The notes beneath the pieces were generated by a model. It searched no databases, was not told the origin of the DNA, and saw nothing but the letters and a program-made list of their open reading frames with translations. A DNA stretch of 64,000 bases from Flavobacterium anhuiense. GTDB lineage: Bacteria; Bacteroidota; Bacteroidia; Flavobacteriales; Flavobacteriaceae. Position numbers and translations under genes: made by a program. The DNA lies in the NCBI RefSeq assembly GCF_004151235.1, contig NZ_JUIV01000010.1:62001-126000 (forward strand). Direction: 5' to 3'. Of this stretch, positions 54,336 through 62,674 are shown piece by piece (position 1 is the first letter of the stretch; each line of letters opens with the position of its first letter).

Positions 54336-54349
54336 GTTGATATGTCAAC
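54336..54349. promoter_or_regulatory. MarR operator upstream of the MATE gene
   Basis: GTTGATATGTCAAC has perfect GTTGA/TCAAC half-sites around TATG. Its complement matches the copy at the marR promoter at 12 consecutive positions, supporting a MarR binding site. Confidence 0.7.
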
Positions 54350-54375
54350 TGATTTTTAAATAATTTTTTGAATAA

Positions 54376-55797
54376 ATGAAAAAAAATGAATTGTTAGAAG
54401 GGCCAATCCTTTCTTCATTATTAAAATTGGCGGTCCCAATTATGATTGCTAATTTATTACAAGCCGCATATCAGTTGGTAGATGCTTTTTGGGTGGGACG
54501 TTTGGGTGGAGACGCTGTTGCGGCGGTTTCTATAAGTACGCCTGTGATATTTTTAACCATAGCTTTAGGAACCGGATTGGCTATTGCGGGTTCTATTTTA
54601 ATTGCACAATATTTTGGTGCGGGAAATCAGAAAATGGTCAATCACGTTGCGGCGCAAACTTTGTCGATGGTAATTATAGTTTCTGTTTTCTTGTCGATTA
54701 TTGGATATATTTTGAGTCCCTATTTTTTATATCTGCTAAAGGTAGAGCCTACGGTTTATGTAGATGCGTTAGGATTTATGCGTGTGGCATTTGTTGGTCT
54801 CGTGTTTAGTTTCGGATTTATGATTTTCCAATCGATTATGCGTGGTGTTGGGCGTGTGACGTTGCCAGTTTATATTGTTCTAGGAACTGTTATTTTGAAT
54901 TTTGCTTTAGATCCGTTATTTATTTACGGATGGAATTTTATTCCGGCTTTGGGCGTAAAAGGCGCAGCTTTGGCCACTTTATCTACACAGCTTTTGGCAA
55001 TTATAATTGGATTTGCGATTCTATTTAGAGGAAAACACGGAATCCATCTTCGTATTGCCGATTTTAAACCTGATTACAAACACATTAAAAGAGCTTTTGA
55101 AATTGGTTTTCCCTCTTCAATCGAGCAGTCTATGCGTGCTTTGGGAATGATGGCCATTACGTTTTTAATTGTTCGTTTTGGTACATTGACCGTTGCTTCT
55201 TATGGAGCAGGTTCCAATTTGATTCAGCTGATTTTGATTCCAGCTTTAGGTTTGTCCATGGCGATTGCTACTCTTGTCGGACAAAATATTGGAGCAGGAA
55301 ATGTTACGCGTGCCGCTGAAATATCAAAATTAGGAGCCTATTTAGGTTTCGGATTATTATCAGGTCTCGGAATCATTGCTTTTATTTTTGCCCCTTATTT
55401 AATTGCTTTTTTCGTACCAAATGATCAAGCAGTTATTGAAGGTGGAACAGAATTGCTAAGAATCACTTGTCTTTCTTGGGGATTTCTTGGTTTGCAGCTT
55501 TGCTTGACAGGAGTATTTCGTGCTGTTGGAAATACCAAATTGCCAATGATTCTAACTTTGGTTTCGCAATGGGTAATACAGTTTCCGCTGGCTTATATTT
55601 TGTCTCACAATACTTCTTTAGGAAAAATTGGAATCTGGTGGGCTTTTCCGATTGCTTCTGTTGTAACGGCTTTAATTACAGTTGTCATATATGCTAAAGG
55701 CGATTGGAAGAAAGAAAGATTAACCGGTAAAACCAATAAATTGATTGATAAGGTTGAAAGCGAAATTGTGAAGGAAGGATTTGATATTTCTAAATAA
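54376..55797 (+). CDS. MATE-family efflux transporter
   Basis: A 473-residue inner-membrane protein of about 12 segments. MATE cues are the repeated halves with QAAYQLVDAFWVGRLGGDAV and a matching second-half QSMRALGMMAITFLIVRFG, plus the Ala/Gly-rich helices. MATE exporters remove cationic drugs in exchange for Na+ or H+. It lies 59 bases after the MarR gene with an operator between, suggesting drug-responsive expression. Confidence 0.92.
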   Translation: MKKNELLEGPILSSLLKLAVPIMIANLLQAAYQLVDAFWVGRLGGDAVAAVSISTPVIFLTIALGTGLAIAGSILIAQYFGAGNQKMVNHVAAQTLSMVIIVSVFLSIIGYILSPYFLYLLKVEPTVYVDALGFMRVAFVGLVFSFGFMIFQSIMRGVGRVTLPVYIVLGTVILNFALDPLFIYGWNFIPALGVKGAALATLSTQLLAIIIGFAILFRGKHGIHLRIADFKPDYKHIKRAFEIGFPSSIEQSMRALGMMAITFLIVRFGTLTVASYGAGSNLIQLILIPALGLSMAIATLVGQNIGAGNVTRAAEISKLGAYLGFGLLSGLGIIAFIFAPYLIAFFVPNDQAVIEGGTELLRITCLSWGFLGLQLCLTGVFRAVGNTKLPMILTLVSQWVIQFPLAYILSHNTSLGKIGIWWAFPIASVVTALITVVIYAKGDWKKERLTGKTNKLIDKVESEIVKEGFDISK

Positions 55798-56012
55798 AGG
55801 TTCTGAGATTCTAAGATGCTAAGGTTCTGAGTTTTTTTGTAGAGATGCACTGCAGTGCATCTAACGTAAGATTGGCAGATTGCTGATATTTTAAATATTA
55901 GATGAACAATGTGCGTAATTTTAATTTTCTAAATGTATTTTTATGAAAGACAAAATAAATTTTAAGTATATTAGAACCTTAGTATCTTAGCATCTCAGAA
56001 TCTTAGCACCTT
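55798..56012. repeat. Paired CTAAG-type repeats with an internal palindrome
   Basis: The left element (55798-55832) starts at the base after the MATE stop codon, and an inverted partner (about 55972-56012) lies before the next ATG. Between them is the perfect 20-base palindrome AGATGCACTGCAGTGCATCT (55843-55862). No ORF is seen. Confidence 0.8.
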
Positions 56013-56017
56013 TAAAA

Positions 56018-57181
56018 ATGACAAAAAATCTAAAGCGTTATTTCATAAAATCTATTATTGTATTAGCCTTAATTCACCTAGCTTACTTTTTATACGGTTA
56101 TTTTACTTTTAAGGGGCTCAAGAATATTAATATCTATACCGAATTCTACCGATTTAAATTTTATGATGACGTTTCGATTTCTCATTTTTTCGTAAGCGGA
56201 TTGTTTTTGCTTATCTTTTTGATTTTTCTGGTTCGTAATCATTCGAGAGAAAACTATAAAGGCGGGAATCTTTTTAAAGTTGCCTTTTGTTTGCTGCTGA
56301 TCTCATTTTTGACTTTTTCGTTTTTTGTTAGTTACAGTTTCGGAATGAACGCTAAACTGAAAACAGAATTGTCTGAAAATGATTTTAATAATGACAAAAA
56401 ACTCTTGAATGTTTTAAATCCGTTTTTGTATGGATACACTTCTTATAGTTCTGAGAAATTATTCAATTACGAGAACATTTTATATCCAAAACCTTATCCT
56501 GTAATTAAGCAAGAAGATACTATTTCGCCTGGCGAATATCCTATTACAGAAACTAGTTATTATAGTATTGATACCTTAAAGGCGCTGACAAGCACTTTTG
56601 ATAAAACAACAAATAAAGCAGATAGTATTTTTAATATTCTTGGTTTTGACAAAGAGGAATTATACAAAAGAGTTATCTCAAAAACGGTTGTAGGCGATAG
56701 TACAGAAATTGTTTTTAAGAGTGTTCAAGTGCATCCAGAACATGATAGTGATATTTGTATTTTTCTGGAAAACAAGTCTTTGTTTAATCCCGTTCAAGGT
56801 GATTCTATAAATAAACAAATCTATCAAGTAGCTGTAGATCGTTATAAATTGCTGTACAATTTTAAGAAGGATTCGCTAACCTATACTTTCCAAAGATTGG
56901 ATACGCTTTTTAGAAAATACAATATAGAAACGAGTTTAGTTCCAAAACAATTAACTCAAGATGTCTATCGTTACAAGGATAACCGTGACGAACCTCTTAA
57001 CGGAATTAGAAACACTTTTGATAGAAAAGCTTTAGCAGAAAAATTTAAGACTTTAGATAAGTTGTTTTACGAACCTAATTATCTGCATCCGAACATTATT
57101 GCGATTTATTTTGCTGTAATTGTTGCGGTTTGGATTGTACTATTTCTGTTTTACCTTGTTTTTAATAGAAAGAAAAATTAA
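56018..57181 (+). CDS. Unknown membrane protein with a large periplasmic domain
   Basis: A 387-residue protein with three N-terminal membrane segments (about 12-33, 52-72, 88-110) and one at the C-terminal end (about 360-382). Residues 115-355 form a soluble domain between them, rich in helix and including SPGEYPITETSYYSI and HPEHDSDICIF. No known signature. It is preceded by a repeat element rather than a promoter visible to me. The family is not recognised. Confidence 0.6.
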   Translation: MTKNLKRYFIKSIIVLALIHLAYFLYGYFTFKGLKNINIYTEFYRFKFYDDVSISHFFVSGLFLLIFLIFLVRNHSRENYKGGNLFKVAFCLLLISFLTFSFFVSYSFGMNAKLKTELSENDFNNDKKLLNVLNPFLYGYTSYSSEKLFNYENILYPKPYPVIKQEDTISPGEYPITETSYYSIDTLKALTSTFDKTTNKADSIFNILGFDKEELYKRVISKTVVGDSTEIVFKSVQVHPEHDSDICIFLENKSLFNPVQGDSINKQIYQVAVDRYKLLYNFKKDSLTYTFQRLDTLFRKYNIETSLVPKQLTQDVYRYKDNRDEPLNGIRNTFDRKALAEKFKTLDKLFYEPNYLHPNIIAIYFAVIVAVWIVLFLFYLVFNRKKN

Positions 57182-57281
57182 TGTAAATATCAATGACAAT
57201 GGCAAAAATCAATAATTAATTAAAAAAACTAAAAATTAAAAATTGATATTGTTATTGAATTTTGTCATTGTAATTACCATT

Positions 57282-57716
57282 TTAAACCCTATGATAATCT
57301 GCTTTCCAGTGTACGATTGCTTTTTTGATTGCATCGCCGGTTAAGTTGTTTTTTAGAACATCTTCTACAAGCGGAATCAATTCGTCGTCTGGTGCAAAGC
57401 GCAATGCAAATATCTGGTCATCTGTAAGTTTGTATTCAAATTCTTCGAATCTTTTACCTGTTAAAGTAAAATAACGGTAACGCATTTCTAAACGAACAAT
57501 CCTATTTTGCAACGTTAACGCATAGTGCTGGCGAAGCATATAAGCCAGTACAAATAGAAATATAAAAGCAACACTGATAAATGCCCATATTAAATGATCT
57601 TCTGTTGTAATTCCTAAATAAATGCTAGCAATTAGGAATAAAATTAAAACAGGATAATATATAAAATGGTGTGGGGTATAAAACCGTATATGATTATAAT
57701 ATGTCTGAATTTTCAT
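57282..57716 (-). CDS. DUF6526-type small membrane protein
   Basis: A 144-residue protein with two transmembrane helices (YYPVLILFLIASIYLGI and WAFISVAFIFLFVLAYMLRQ) followed by a cytoplasmic tail with VRLEMRYRYFTLTGKRF and APDDELIPLVEDVLKN. The layout matches DUF6526 proteins as I remember them; function unknown. A hairpin (57753-57776) lies upstream of it. A 90-base spacer on the right of the preceding gene holds an imperfect inverted repeat with AATGACAAT and ATTGTCATT parts. Confidence 0.7.
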   Translation of the reverse strand: MKIQTYYNHIRFYTPHHFIYYPVLILFLIASIYLGITTEDHLIWAFISVAFIFLFVLAYMLRQHYALTLQNRIVRLEMRYRYFTLTGKRFEEFEYKLTDDQIFALRFAPDDELIPLVEDVLKNNLTGDAIKKAIVHWKADYHRV

Positions 57717-57752
57717 GTTTTCAACTTTAAATGACAGCCTATAAAAACAAAA

Positions 57753-57776
57753 CTACTCTATATTTCTATAGAGTAG
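57753..57776. terminator. Hairpin with T-runs on both sides
   Basis: Arms CTACTCTATA (57753-57762) and TATAGAGTAG (57767-57776) with a short loop, followed on plus by CTTTTT and on minus by TTTTG and further T. Probably the terminator of the minus-strand glycosylase gene. The 57.78-58.02 kb spacer holds nothing else I can identify. Confidence 0.6.
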
Positions 57777-58017
57777 CTTTTTCCCAAAAATAAACTAACA
57801 TAACCAATGTTCTCTTTATAGACTAAACTTTTTACAGTTTGCTTTGTAAATTTTAATAAGAATAAAGCCTTTTTCATTTCATTAATCAAACCGTCAATAT
57901 GGCTTATTTTTCTTTGATGTAAAATTAGATCGAGAGCAGTTGTTTTTTGTTATACTTTAAACGGAAAAAGTTACATGATTTCAATATTTGCATTTTAATT
58001 ACATAAAATTTGTGCTC

Positions 58018-58503
58018 TTATAATAGAGTTTTAATAATACTCCATTCATTCAATTTATCTTGCAAAGCCTTGCTAGCATTGGCCGGACTTGTTGACGGGA
58101 GTGTAAATGTTTTATATTCTTTTGTTAAATGAACATATTTTTTAAAAAACGCCGCTGCTTTTTGTCCATTAAAAATAATGCTTTGTATTTGAGTATGTGT
58201 TTCTAGGAAATTTTCAAAATCATTTGCAATTTCATTTTTTATGGCGCTGTCCAAGCTTCCAACGCGTTCGCAAAATTGTAAGACATCCCAAAGAGCAATG
58301 TCGTTTTTTATTAATAAGCTTTTTCGTATTTCATAATCTTTAGAAAAGTCTTCTCCCAAAATTTGAAACATAAATTTCCAAAAGTTATTCTGATTGTGGC
58401 CATAATATTGATTGAGTTCTAAAGATTTTGTTCCAGGCATCGTACCTAAAATCAGAATTTTAGAAGTTGGAGAACTAATAGGAGCAAACGAAAAGCTTTT
58501 CAT
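58018..58503 (-). CDS. DNA-deoxyinosine/uracil glycosylase (UDG family 6-like)
   Basis: A 161-residue protein. The UDG-fold motif GTMPGTKSLE lies at 20-29, with YYGHNQNNFWK next, and the C-terminal motif LPSTSPAN near 140 (HDG-type). Such enzymes remove deaminated bases (hypoxanthine, uracil) from DNA. There is no signal peptide. Single-gene transcription unit ending at the hairpin near 57.76 kb. Confidence 0.88.
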   Translation of the reverse strand: MKSFSFAPISSPTSKILILGTMPGTKSLELNQYYGHNQNNFWKFMFQILGEDFSKDYEIRKSLLIKNDIALWDVLQFCERVGSLDSAIKNEIANDFENFLETHTQIQSIIFNGQKAAAFFKKYVHLTKEYKTFTLPSTSPANASKALQDKLNEWSIIKTLL

Positions 58504-58674
58504 ATTTCTTTCTTTAATGAATTGAGATATAGGTTAAAATAAACATTTATAAGGAATTATAAAACAAAACTGAAAAATTATATAACATTTTTGGTCTGTC
58601 TTTAAGCGAACTTTGACTTTCAGATTCTAAGAAATAATCTGTTTGGCAAATTATAATTTTAAATCCGGCGAACC

Positions 58675-59700
58675 ATGAAAATTGTTACTATAAATACAGA
58701 AAAAACTCAAAATATATTTGATGAACTTCAAACTAGTTTTGGCGGAAAAGTGACATTTGACATAGATGAATATACACTCGAAGTAGAAAATAGTTTTGCA
58801 GAAGGTTCTATAATTGGAGCTTCTTTTAACGATAACATTTCGTATGTTCAGTTTGATATGACATTTTCGACAGATGTCAGACTGGATATTCTAAATGTAA
58901 AATCATCACCAGTTTATTTTGCTTATTGTTCTAAAGGAAATCTTTCGCATAGTTTTGGATTGGATGGCGAAGAACGAAAATTAAAAACCTTTCAGACGGC
59001 AATTGTAACATCTAAGCAAAATCAGGATAATGTTTTGTTGTTCGAAAAAGGCAAGAAAACAAAACTCACATTAATTATTGTAGGAACACAAATTGATGCA
59101 GAAAATCAGATAAACTCTCTAAACCAACAGGTAAAAGATACCTTTTTTGAAAATAGTCAAACTACAGATTTCTTTTATATAGGCTCTTATAATTTACAGA
59201 TTGCAGAGAAGATCGAACAGCTTAATTCGATTACGCAAAGAGGAATTGTTAGAAATCTGTTGAAAGAAGGAATTATGAGAATCATTCTGGCAATGGAAAT
59301 TCAGCAGCATTCAGACGATTTGCATGCTTTTGCGACTGATTCAAACGGATTGACGTTAAGAGAACTTGAAGAAGTAAAAGAACTTTCTGAATTTATAAAA
59401 TCAAATCCAGAAGAAGCTTTTTCAATAAAATCTTTAAGCAAAAAATCGGGTCTTTCTCCAAACAAACTTCAGGAAGGATTTAAAATGATTCACAACCGTA
59501 CGGTCAATGATTATATTACTCACATGAGAGTGCTAAAAGCCGAGATTTTAATAAGAACATCTGACTTAAATATTTCAGAAATCGTATACTGCATTGGTTT
59601 CACTAGCAGAAGTTATTTCTCTAAAATATTCAAACAAAAATTCAACTGCAGTCCTAAAGAATATAAATTTAATTTGAATTCTCTAGCTATTACGGCCTAA
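58675..59700 (+). CDS. AraC-family transcriptional regulator
   Basis: A 341-residue protein. The last 100 or so residues form the double HTH of AraC: SIKSLSKKSGLSPNKLQEGF, then LNISEIVYCIGFTSRSYFSK and KQKFNCSPKEYK. The N-terminal 230 residues are an unrecognised sensory part. No clear target lies next to it. Its stop is followed by repeat elements. Confidence 0.9.
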   Translation: MKIVTINTEKTQNIFDELQTSFGGKVTFDIDEYTLEVENSFAEGSIIGASFNDNISYVQFDMTFSTDVRLDILNVKSSPVYFAYCSKGNLSHSFGLDGEERKLKTFQTAIVTSKQNQDNVLLFEKGKKTKLTLIIVGTQIDAENQINSLNQQVKDTFFENSQTTDFFYIGSYNLQIAEKIEQLNSITQRGIVRNLLKEGIMRIILAMEIQQHSDDLHAFATDSNGLTLRELEEVKELSEFIKSNPEEAFSIKSLSKKSGLSPNKLQEGFKMIHNRTVNDYITHMRVLKAEILIRTSDLNISEIVYCIGFTSRSYFSKIFKQKFNCSPKEYKFNLNSLAITA

Positions 59701-59709
59701 CGGCCGAAG

Positions 59710-59882
59710 TTTCTAAGGTTCTAAGATGCTAAGATTCTAAGCTTTTTCTTATACTGAATGTATCAAAATCTCAAAAAATAAAGTCGCTAGCTCTAAAGCA
59801 CATTATATACACAATAAGGTTCTAAGATTCTATAGTTTTCAAAAAAAACTTAGAATCTTAGAACCTTAGTTTCTTAGTATCT
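59710..59882. repeat. CTAAG-type repeats between AraC and MarR-GNAT genes
   Basis: A periodic CTAAG element (59710-59742) and a longer hairpin-forming element (59813-59882) containing AAGGTTCTAAGATTCT and its inverse. No ORF is seen. The right end lies just upstream of the -7 box for the next gene. Confidence 0.75.
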
Positions 59883-59892
59883 AAAAAAACTA

Positions 59893-59913
59893 TACATTTG
59901 CATAACTAGTTAT
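59893..59913 (+). promoter_or_regulatory. Promoter and candidate operator of the MarR-GNAT gene
   Basis: The -7 box TACATTTG (59893-59900) is followed by a perfect 12-base palindrome ATAACTAGTTAT (59902-59913) across the expected start site, suitable for autorepression by a MarR-type protein. The -33 region has TTTC. Confidence 0.65.
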
Positions 59914-59929
59914 ATAATTAATTATTGTT

Positions 59930-60883
59930 ATGGAATTTTTTGATAAAGTTGGAAAATCGGCGCTTGGAAGCCGTTTACGTTTGATGACAGCTACAGTAAC
60001 GGATGATGCTGCAAAAATATATGAATTGTACGGAGTTGATTTTGTACCGAAATGGTTTCCAGTATTTTATACTTTGGCTGAGGAACGTGAAATTACAATT
60101 ACCGAAATTGCTAATGAAATAGGACATTCCCAGCCTTCTGTCAGTAAAATTATTCAAGAAATGATTATGGCAGGATTAATTGAGGAAAGTGCGAAAACAG
60201 ATGATAAACGTAAAAGTAATGTTCTTCTGACTGAAAAAGGTGTTTTGATTTCTAAGAAAATCAAACAGCAACTAGAAGATATTGATGTTGCAATTGAAGA
60301 AATCATTGCAGAAAGCAAACATAATTTGTGGGCAGCATTGGAAGAATGGGAATTTTTGTTGGAGCAAAAATCCTTGATTAATAGAGTGAGGGAACAAAAG
60401 AAAAAAAGAGAAAGTAAAGACGTAAAAATAGTAGATTACAAACCAGAATATCAGGAAGCTTTTAGAGCACTGAATGTAGAATGGATTTCAACTTATTTCG
60501 AAATGGAAGAGGCTGATTATAAAGCGCTGGACAATCCTGAAGATTATATTTTAAAAAAAGGAGGAAAAATTCTTGTGGCTCTTTATGAAAACGAACCTGT
60601 TGGAGTTTGTGCGTTGATTAAAATGAATAATTCTGAGTATGATTTTGAAATGGCAAAAATGGCTGTTTCGCCCAAAGCACAAGGAAAAAGTATAGGATGG
60701 CTTTTAGGAAAAGCAATTGCAGAAAAAGCAAAAGAACTCGGTGCCAAGAAAATATATTTAGAAAGTAATACGATCTTAAAACCAGCCATAAATCTGTATT
60801 ACAAATTAGGTTTCGAAAAAGTTTTTGGACTTGAAACGCCTTATAAAAGATGTAATATTCAGATGGAGTTGGTGCTTCGTTAA
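59930..60883 (+). CDS. MarR regulator fused to a GNAT acetyltransferase
   Basis: A 317-residue protein. The N-terminal MarR domain (to about 155) contains ITITEIANEIGHSQPSVSKI and the wing TDDKRKSNVLLTEKG. The C-terminal GNAT domain (about 165-317) shows MAVSPKAQGKSIGWLLG with the acetyl-CoA loop and a late YYKLGFEKVFG. Such fusions are known in Flavobacteria; the acetyl acceptor is unknown. A palindrome lies at the promoter. Its stop is followed by a long bidirectional hairpin. Confidence 0.9.
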   Translation: MEFFDKVGKSALGSRLRLMTATVTDDAAKIYELYGVDFVPKWFPVFYTLAEEREITITEIANEIGHSQPSVSKIIQEMIMAGLIEESAKTDDKRKSNVLLTEKGVLISKKIKQQLEDIDVAIEEIIAESKHNLWAALEEWEFLLEQKSLINRVREQKKKRESKDVKIVDYKPEYQEAFRALNVEWISTYFEMEEADYKALDNPEDYILKKGGKILVALYENEPVGVCALIKMNNSEYDFEMAKMAVSPKAQGKSIGWLLGKAIAEKAKELGAKKIYLESNTILKPAINLYYKLGFEKVFGLETPYKRCNIQMELVLR

Positions 60884-60890
60884 GTTGCTA

Positions 60891-60942
60891 AGGTTCTAAG
60901 ATACTGAGGTTCTAAGTTTTTTTTCTCAGTATCTTAGAACCT
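60891..60942. terminator. Bidirectional repeat hairpin between convergent genes
   Basis: AGGTTCTAAGATACTGAG (60891-60908) pairs perfectly with CTCAGTATCTTAGAACCT (60925-60942), with a T-rich loop. It lies between the convergent MarR-GNAT and FAD oxidoreductase genes; the whole 60.88-60.96 kb spacer consists of this CTAAG-type element. Confidence 0.75.
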
Positions 60943-60960
60943 CAGTATCTTAGCATCTTT

Positions 60961-62160
60961 CTAACGTCCAAATCGATAATAATCCAAATCTGTATTTTTT
61001 TTGTTGTAAAGCGAATCTAAGATAGAATTCATTCCTAATACGCTGAAGGTTATTCCATTTCCTCCAAAACCCAGAATATAGTGTTCATTTTTTCTTGGAT
61101 TTGGTTTTCCGAAGTAGGGAAGTCCATCTTTAGTTTCTCCAAAAGTACCTGCCCAGGAATAATCAATTTTAAAATCGAGATCAGGAAATCGTTTGTAAAA
61201 CTGTTTTAAAAGGTATTGTTCTTTTTTAGGAAGCAATTTATCACGTTTAGTGGTATCTTTAAAATCTTCGTCTCCGCCGCCCATTATAATACGATTATCA
61301 TCTGTTGTTCTAATATAATGATAAGGCGATCCTGTATCCCAAAAGATTGTATTTTTGAAGTTTTCAGGAAGATCGGAGTGGCTTTCTGATGCAATCACAT
61401 AAGTGCTTTTTAAATCGACTACTTTTTCTTTTAGTGTTTCTGTACTTTCGTAACCTGTACAATGTATAATGTGATCGGCTGTAATAACGTGTTTAGAATC
61501 GGTTGTGGCAATAATTTTACCTTTCTGATGCTGAATTGTAGCGATATTGGTTCGATCAAAAATCTGCATACCTTTTTCATGGCAATGAAACAAAAGGTCG
61601 CTCGCAAGTTTAAAAGGATCCATAACTGCTGCAGTTTTAGATTCTATTCCTGCAATGGCATTCAGTCCCATTTTTTGCAATTCTGACCTGCCAAGCCAGC
61701 TGATTTCAAAGCCATGCTGTTTTCTGGCTTTATACTCATTTTTTAAATAAGGGACATCTTTTTTTAAAATGGTGAAATAAACGCTTTTTTTAAATTCGAA
61801 ACCGCAGTCACTGCCTATTTCGTCAATAATATTTCGGAGGTCAAAAATGGCTTTTTTCCCATTTTGGTAACTGTCTACAGCACATCTGGTGCCTCGAAGT
61901 TTGATGAGCTGATGCAAAGGAACGTCAATCTCATATTGCAGTAAAGCAGTGCTTCCTGAGGTGCTTCCCCCACAGACATCACGACGGTCAACAAGAACAA
62001 TTTTTTTTCCTTCATTTAATAATTTATAAGCGATTAAAGCTCCTGTAATACCGCCGCCAATTATTAAAATGTCGGTAGTAATATCGGAATCTATTGAAGG
62101 ATAACTTTGTTTTATGGCATTTTTTAAAGGCCAATAGGTTTCAGTAGAGCTTAATTTCAT
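60961..62160 (-). CDS. FAD-dependent oxidoreductase (DAO/glycine-oxidase type)
   Basis: A 399-residue protein with an N-terminal FAD-binding GGGITG in DILIIGGGITGALIAYKL (about 30-47), a central substrate domain, and a C-terminal GFGGNGITFSVLG near the flavin. The DAO family oxidises amines or amino acids; no covalent-flavin or substrate residue is diagnostic. The start overlaps the end of the upstream minus-strand gene by 4 bases (ATGA type), so the two are coupled. A related repeat follows its stop. Confidence 0.85.
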   Translation of the reverse strand: MKLSSTETYWPLKNAIKQSYPSIDSDITTDILIIGGGITGALIAYKLLNEGKKIVLVDRRDVCGGSTSGSTALLQYEIDVPLHQLIKLRGTRCAVDSYQNGKKAIFDLRNIIDEIGSDCGFEFKKSVYFTILKKDVPYLKNEYKARKQHGFEISWLGRSELQKMGLNAIAGIESKTAAVMDPFKLASDLLFHCHEKGMQIFDRTNIATIQHQKGKIIATTDSKHVITADHIIHCTGYESTETLKEKVVDLKSTYVIASESHSDLPENFKNTIFWDTGSPYHYIRTTDDNRIIMGGGDEDFKDTTKRDKLLPKKEQYLLKQFYKRFPDLDFKIDYSWAGTFGETKDGLPYFGKPNPRKNEHYILGFGGNGITFSVLGMNSILDSLYNKKNTDLDYYRFGR

Positions 62161-62672
62161 TTTTTGGTTATTTTTTTAGAGGTGCTTTTGGTAGTTTTTT
62201 TGGTGTTATCTGGTTTTATATTTTTTTCTTTTTTTCGATTATGGAGTTCGTTTGCCTCAGCAATTGAATGAGAAGTTCTTATGCTTCGATCTTTTTTGGC
62301 CAATTGGCTTAAATGATGATAGTATTTCTGAATAATAATCATTTCGTCTTCAGTCATATTTTCAATATCAACAAGACTATTGCTTGACAGATCGTTTGAT
62401 GCTACGAGTTCGTTTAGTTTTAACTGAATGGCAAGCGAATCCTTGTTTTGGGCTTTTTGAATTAAGAAAACCATCAAAAAGGTAATAATGGTTGTGCCCG
62501 TATTAATGACCAATTGCCAAGTTTCGGAATAATCGAAAATTGGTCCCGAAGCTGCCCAAGCAACAACGAGAGTAAATGCACCTATAAAAGCTGGAGTGCT
62601 TCCAGCGGCCTTTGAAACTTTTGTAGCAAATTTTTCGAATGCGTTACTTTTATGTTGAGATTTTGAATTCAT
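62157..62672 (-). CDS. Low-affinity iron permease-like small membrane protein
   Basis: A 171-residue protein with two transmembrane helices (AFIGAFTLVVAWAASGPIF and WQLVINTGTTIITFLMVFLI), a pattern like the low-affinity iron permease family of bacteria and fungi. A long Lys-rich C-terminal tail (KKITKK end) follows. Iron transport is not certain for bacterial members. It overlaps the FAD oxidoreductase gene by 4 bases and sits 2 bases after the AsmA-like gene, so all three may be one operon. Confidence 0.75.
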   Translation of the reverse strand: MNSKSQHKSNAFEKFATKVSKAAGSTPAFIGAFTLVVAWAASGPIFDYSETWQLVINTGTTIITFLMVFLIQKAQNKDSLAIQLKLNELVASNDLSSNSLVDIENMTEDEMIIIQKYYHHLSQLAKKDRSIRTSHSIAEANELHNRKKEKNIKPDNTKKTTKSTSKKITKK

Positions 62673-62674
62673 TT

